64,000 bases of DNA from contig JADZAC010000026.1 of assembly GCA_020852835.1 (NCBI GenBank), positions 1-64,000 on the forward strand, written 5' to 3'. Both the position numbers and the translations under genes were made by a program. The notes below the pieces were generated by a model. That model was not told the origin of the DNA and did not search any database. It saw nothing but the letters and a program-made list of their open reading frames with translations. Below, in pieces: positions 61,320-64,000 of this stretch (the stretch's first letter is position 1; every line of letters begins with the position of its first letter). This DNA is from Flavobacteriales bacterium. Its GTDB lineage: Bacteria > Bacteroidota > Bacteroidia > Flavobacteriales_F > PHOS-HE28.

Positions 61320-63518
61320 ATGGGTGCCAAAACCAACCTCCTTTCCGCCATCGCCCGTTTTGCCACCCTGCTGGCCAGCCTGCTGCCGGTGCTGCTCCCC
61401 TTTCAGGCCAACGCCCAGGAGAATTGCAGTGCGTATGCCGGAACGATGGACGTGGAATTCGGGCCCCATTGCCTGGTGCAGGGAAACGCCCCGCTCTCGG
61501 GCAACCCTTCCGCTGACGCCGTGGTACCCGATGGTTATGCCAGCGTGTACGTGCTATCGCGCACCAACGGGTTGATCATTGAGCAGATCAGTCCAGCACC
61601 CACTTTCATCGTGAACAGCGTGGACGTGTGGCGCATCCATCGCTTGGTGTACGACCCCGCCGCTCTGGACCTGGCATGGCTGGAACTTGGCAGCTCCAGT
61701 GCGTATGACCTGCAAGCCCTGATCACCCAAGGCGGCGGTGCGGCATGCGGGAGCTTGAGCCTGACCGGTGCCGCCGCAAAAACCATGGAATGCACCGAGC
61801 CGTGCACGGCGTTCGCATCGGGCATGGAGGCCGCACCCGACACGGTGTGCTTGGTGGACGGCCAAGCCACGTTGGCCGCATTGCCCGTGGGATCCAGCAT
61901 GGTACCCGCTGGATTTGAACAACGCTACCTGCTCACCCGCACCAGTGGGTTGATCATTGAACAGATCGCGGCTGCACCGGCATTCACCGTGACCGAAGCG
62001 GATGAGTGGCACATTGTCCACCTGATCTACGATCCCACCACCTTGGACCTGGGCGAGATCATCCCCGGTACAACTACAGCAGCTGACCTGGAGTCCCTGC
62101 TCTTACAAGGTGGCGGGGGCATCTGCGCCAGCATGAACATCACCGGCGCAGCGTTCATCCGGTCAATGGCGTGCAGCACGGCCTGCGAAGCCGATGCGGG
62201 CACGGCAAGCCCGGACCAGCCGGATGAATGCTTGGTGGAAGGCGTCGCGGAACTTCAAGCCCTGCCGGATGGCAATGCCGTTGTTCCCGAGGGCTATCTC
62301 ATGACCTATGTACTGGTTTCCGGAAGTGACCAGGTGGTCATCGACCAAAACACCTTGGGTCAAGCGGCAGTCACCGCTTCGGGCCACTATGGCATCCACC
62401 CCTTGGTGTATGAACCGGCCACCTTCGATCCGGCGGCGATCAGCTTCGGTGTAACCACGCTGGGCGAACTCAACGCACAGTTCCTGCAAGGTGGCGGTGA
62501 CATTTGTGCGAGCCTCGACCTGGCCGGCGCATCGTTCCAGGTCGTGGATTGCTCTCCGTCCTGCGAAGCGGATGCCGGCACCATGCTCAGCAGCGGTCAA
62601 AGCTTCTGCTTGGAACAAGGCATGGCCGTATTGACCGCCAATTCATACGGTGACACGGTGGTGCCCCCGGGTTACGCCATGGGCTACCTGCTTTCCCAGG
62701 GTCCGGGCCTGCTGTTGTTGGAACTGGGCCCAGAGCCACTGTTCGAGGTGACCGCGCCGGGCACCTATCGCATCCATGCCTTTGTGTATGACCCGGCCGC
62801 CTGGAATGACCTGCAGGTGCAATGGGGAACAACCACGGCATATGACCTGAACGAGCTGCTGGTGCAAGGAGGGGGGACCATCTGCGCGGGGCTGGACCTG
62901 CTGGGCACCACACTGGCCGTGGAAAACTGCCCGCCGCCGTGCAACGCCGGCACCGACAGCACCATCACCGTGTGCATGGCGGACCCACCCTTTGAAATGT
63001 TCGACTTGCTCGGAGGCGATCCTTGCCCTGGAGGCATCTGGTCCAACGCGGCCAATCCGCAGGTTAGCGGCATCTTCAACCCGGCCAGTGATGCAGCCGG
63101 GGCATACATGTACACGGTAGCCGACGCGTTCGGCAACTCGTTCAGTGCGGTGCTCATCATCAACGTATTCGAATGCCCGGGCATCGGCAACCACCCATTG
63201 GCCTCGAGAATGCCGGTGGTGGAACCGGCCGAGGAACTGGCAACCGGCATGGATCGCGGGCCGGTACGCCACGGGTTCCATCGCTTGTACTTGTGGCCCA
63301 ACCCGGCCATTGGCACCGTGCATCTGCTGCTGCCTTTCAAGCCGGCCGCATCCACCATGGTGCAATTGACGGATGCCACCGGGCGGGCCGTGAGTGCTTC
63401 AGCCAAACCGGTCGGCAATGAATTGCTTTTGGACGCCGCTGCCCTTGCCCCGGGAATTTGGACCGTTCGCCTTGTTCACGGCAACGACCTCTTTATCGGG
63501 CGATTTGTGCGGCAGTGA
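61320..63518 (+). CDS. Repeat-built secreted protein with T9SS-like C-terminus
   Basis: 732 aa. Signal peptide (about 1-32), then four tandem repeats of 126-127 residues (36-161, 162-288, 289-414, 415-540). Each starts with Cys, has a second Cys in CL(V/E)xG, then VPxGY, a hydrophobic strand, YDP or YEP, TT(A/L)x(D/E)L and QGGGxIC. A partial fifth unit (CNAGTDSTITVCMADPPFEM) and a T9SS-like domain (HRLYLWPNPAIGTVHLLLPF) follow. Probably an extended surface adhesin; function unknown. Confidence 0.88.
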   Translation: MGAKTNLLSAIARFATLLASLLPVLLPFQANAQENCSAYAGTMDVEFGPHCLVQGNAPLSGNPSADAVVPDGYASVYVLSRTNGLIIEQISPAPTFIVNSVDVWRIHRLVYDPAALDLAWLELGSSSAYDLQALITQGGGAACGSLSLTGAAAKTMECTEPCTAFASGMEAAPDTVCLVDGQATLAALPVGSSMVPAGFEQRYLLTRTSGLIIEQIAAAPAFTVTEADEWHIVHLIYDPTTLDLGEIIPGTTTAADLESLLLQGGGGICASMNITGAAFIRSMACSTACEADAGTASPDQPDECLVEGVAELQALPDGNAVVPEGYLMTYVLVSGSDQVVIDQNTLGQAAVTASGHYGIHPLVYEPATFDPAAISFGVTTLGELNAQFLQGGGDICASLDLAGASFQVVDCSPSCEADAGTMLSSGQSFCLEQGMAVLTANSYGDTVVPPGYAMGYLLSQGPGLLLLELGPEPLFEVTAPGTYRIHAFVYDPAAWNDLQVQWGTTTAYDLNELLVQGGGTICAGLDLLGTTLAVENCPPPCNAGTDSTITVCMADPPFEMFDLLGGDPCPGGIWSNAANPQVSGIFNPASDAAGAYMYTVADAFGNSFSAVLIINVFECPGIGNHPLASRMPVVEPAEELATGMDRGPVRHGFHRLYLWPNPAIGTVHLLLPFKPAASTMVQLTDATGRAVSASAKPVGNELLLDAAALAPGIWTVRLVHGNDLFIGRFVRQ
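61425..62939 (+). repeat. Four tandem ~380-bp coding repeats
   Basis: Boundaries follow the Cys that opens each protein repeat: 61425, 61803, 62184 and 62562. The units are diverged at the DNA level yet keep all four Cys and the QGGGxIC block, so selection acts on the protein repeat. Confidence 0.8.
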
Positions 63519-63540
63519 TCCATGATCCGCCGGAAAGGAT

Positions 63541-63548
63541 ACCTTTGT
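63541..63548 (+). promoter_or_regulatory. -7 element TACCTTTG of ffs
   Basis: Exact TAnnTTTG match, 4 nt before the first base of the SRP RNA. Because the RNA end is fixed by its terminal stem, this gives an internal ruler: first base transcribed is 5 nt past the element. Confidence 0.8.
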
Positions 63549-63552
63549 GCCG

Positions 63553-63650
63553 GGGCAAGTCTTGTACGTCCAGCTCCTGCTGAACCCCCCAGGGCCGGAA
63601 GGCAGCAAGGGTAGGCGGTTGTAGCGGAGCGATACGAGGAGCTTGCCCCT
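63553..63650 (+). ncRNA. ffs: Signal recognition particle RNA (4.5S)
   Basis: 98 nt. The apical domain CCAGGGCCGGAAGGCAGCAA contains the GGAA tetraloop and the Ffh-binding internal loop. The ends GGGGCAAG (63553) and CTTGCCCC (63643-63650) form the closing stem, so the full RNA is defined. Guides membrane proteins to the translocon with Ffh. T-run follows. Confidence 0.95.
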
Positions 63651-63660
63651 CTTTTTTTGC
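63638..63660 (+). terminator. ffs terminator
   Basis: The 3' side of the closing stem (AGGAGCTTGCCCC) runs into seven T (63653-63659), an intrinsic terminator using the RNA's own stem. Confidence 0.7.
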
Positions 63661-63662
63661 CC

Positions 63663-64000
63663 ATGCCCATGCCTTTAAGCCCCCAGGTAGTGCTGGTCAC
63701 CGGCGGGTCCAGCGGAATTGGCAAGGCCATATGCACCTGCCTGGCTGCAAAAGGCCACACCGTGTTCGGCACCTCCCGCAAGGCGGACCACCCTGTTGCC
63801 AGCTACCATATGGTGGCCATGGACCTGGGAGATGAAGGATCCGTGTTCAAAGCGGTGGAGCAGGTGATCGCCCAGGCGGGGCGCTTGGATGTGGTGGTGA
63901 ACAACGCCGGGCTGGGGATACAGGGCGCCACGGAAGATCTGTTGCCCGAACAGGCGGCAGCGATCTTCGACACCAACGTCATCGGCGCGCACCGGATGGT
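63663..64000 (+). CDS. SDR family oxidoreductase, truncated by window end
   Basis: The first 112 residues are seen: MPMPLSPQVVLVTGGSSGIG with TGGSSGIG cofactor motif, and VVVNNAGLGIQGATEDL. The ORF track omits it because no stop lies in the window. ATG at 63663 or 63669 (the third codon). It begins within 4 nt of the ffs T-run, and no separate promoter is visible, so it may depend on read-through. Confidence 0.85.
   Translation, partial: MPMPLSPQVVLVTGGSSGIGKAICTCLAAKGHTVFGTSRKADHPVASYHMVAMDLGDEGSVFKAVEQVIAQAGRLDVVVNNAGLGIQGATEDLLPEQAAAIFDTNVIGAHRM

Overview
The window reads as a chromosomal segment of a GC-rich member of the Bacteroidota, probably a Flavobacteriales-like lineage. The evidence is direct: several secreted proteins end in type IX secretion (T9SS) sorting domains; there is a TonB-like protein, a LytTR regulator with its histidine kinase, and DUF4476, DUF5723, SiaC and OstA-like families typical of the phylum; and most transcription starts can be matched to the Bacteroidota -7 element TAnnTTTG. 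No prophage, transposase, CRISPR array, tRNA or rRNA was found. One small RNA gene, the signal recognition particle RNA, lies near the right end.

Layout. 1-362 is gene-free and packed with copies of an interspersed repeat (skeleton GATYGCTTCG...CTCGCRATGACGG). 363-3792 is an operon of an MBOAT O-acyltransferase and two tandem SGNH-like membrane proteins, likely for surface polysaccharide acylation. 3979-14614 carries glyA, an outer membrane protein, a GT39-type glycosyltransferase, fumarylacetoacetase, the long Rel/SpoT enzyme, TPR and dienoyl-CoA reductase genes, and a Spy-like Cys-rich protein. 14691-19607 has a coiled-coil lipoprotein, a proline-rich secreted protein, a SiaC-like protein, a tandem UspA protein, DUF1883, and Hsp20. 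19756-24017 is a minus-strand cluster fur-STAS-purA-rRNA methyltransferase-tonB. 24184-31350 holds two T9SS proteins, a nitroreductase, the OmpH/OstA pair and a LytTR two-component system whose kinase extends to 32438.

32591-38823 has acpH-mltF and a minus-strand lipoprotein operon (CsgG-like, LPP20-like, small lipoprotein), followed by DUF4476. 39035-44099 is a MacAB-type ABC efflux operon ending in rsmE. 44211-52079 has DUF4159, TerC, an alpha/beta hydrolase, DUF5723, hutH, hisS and an acyltransferase. 52118-54676 has an LLM oxidoreductase, a 0.7-kb gene-free stretch with palindromic GACCCCG repeats, and an SDR. 54983-63518 has a T9SS esterase-like protein, a sodium:solute symporter, a diheme cytochrome, an FG-GAP/ASPIC protein and a repeat-built T9SS protein. 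The window closes with ffs and a truncated SDR gene.

Two signals stand out. (1) The interspersed repeat filling the left end has a copy inside hisS, read in frame, adding foreign-looking residues to histidyl-tRNA synthetase just before the RGLDYYTG motif. (2) Distances from the -7 element to the ATG fall mainly into two classes, 4-6 nt and 15-25 nt. The ffs gene fixes the distance from the element to the first transcribed base at 5 nt, so the short class should be leaderless or nearly leaderless mRNAs (rel, fah, hisS and others).
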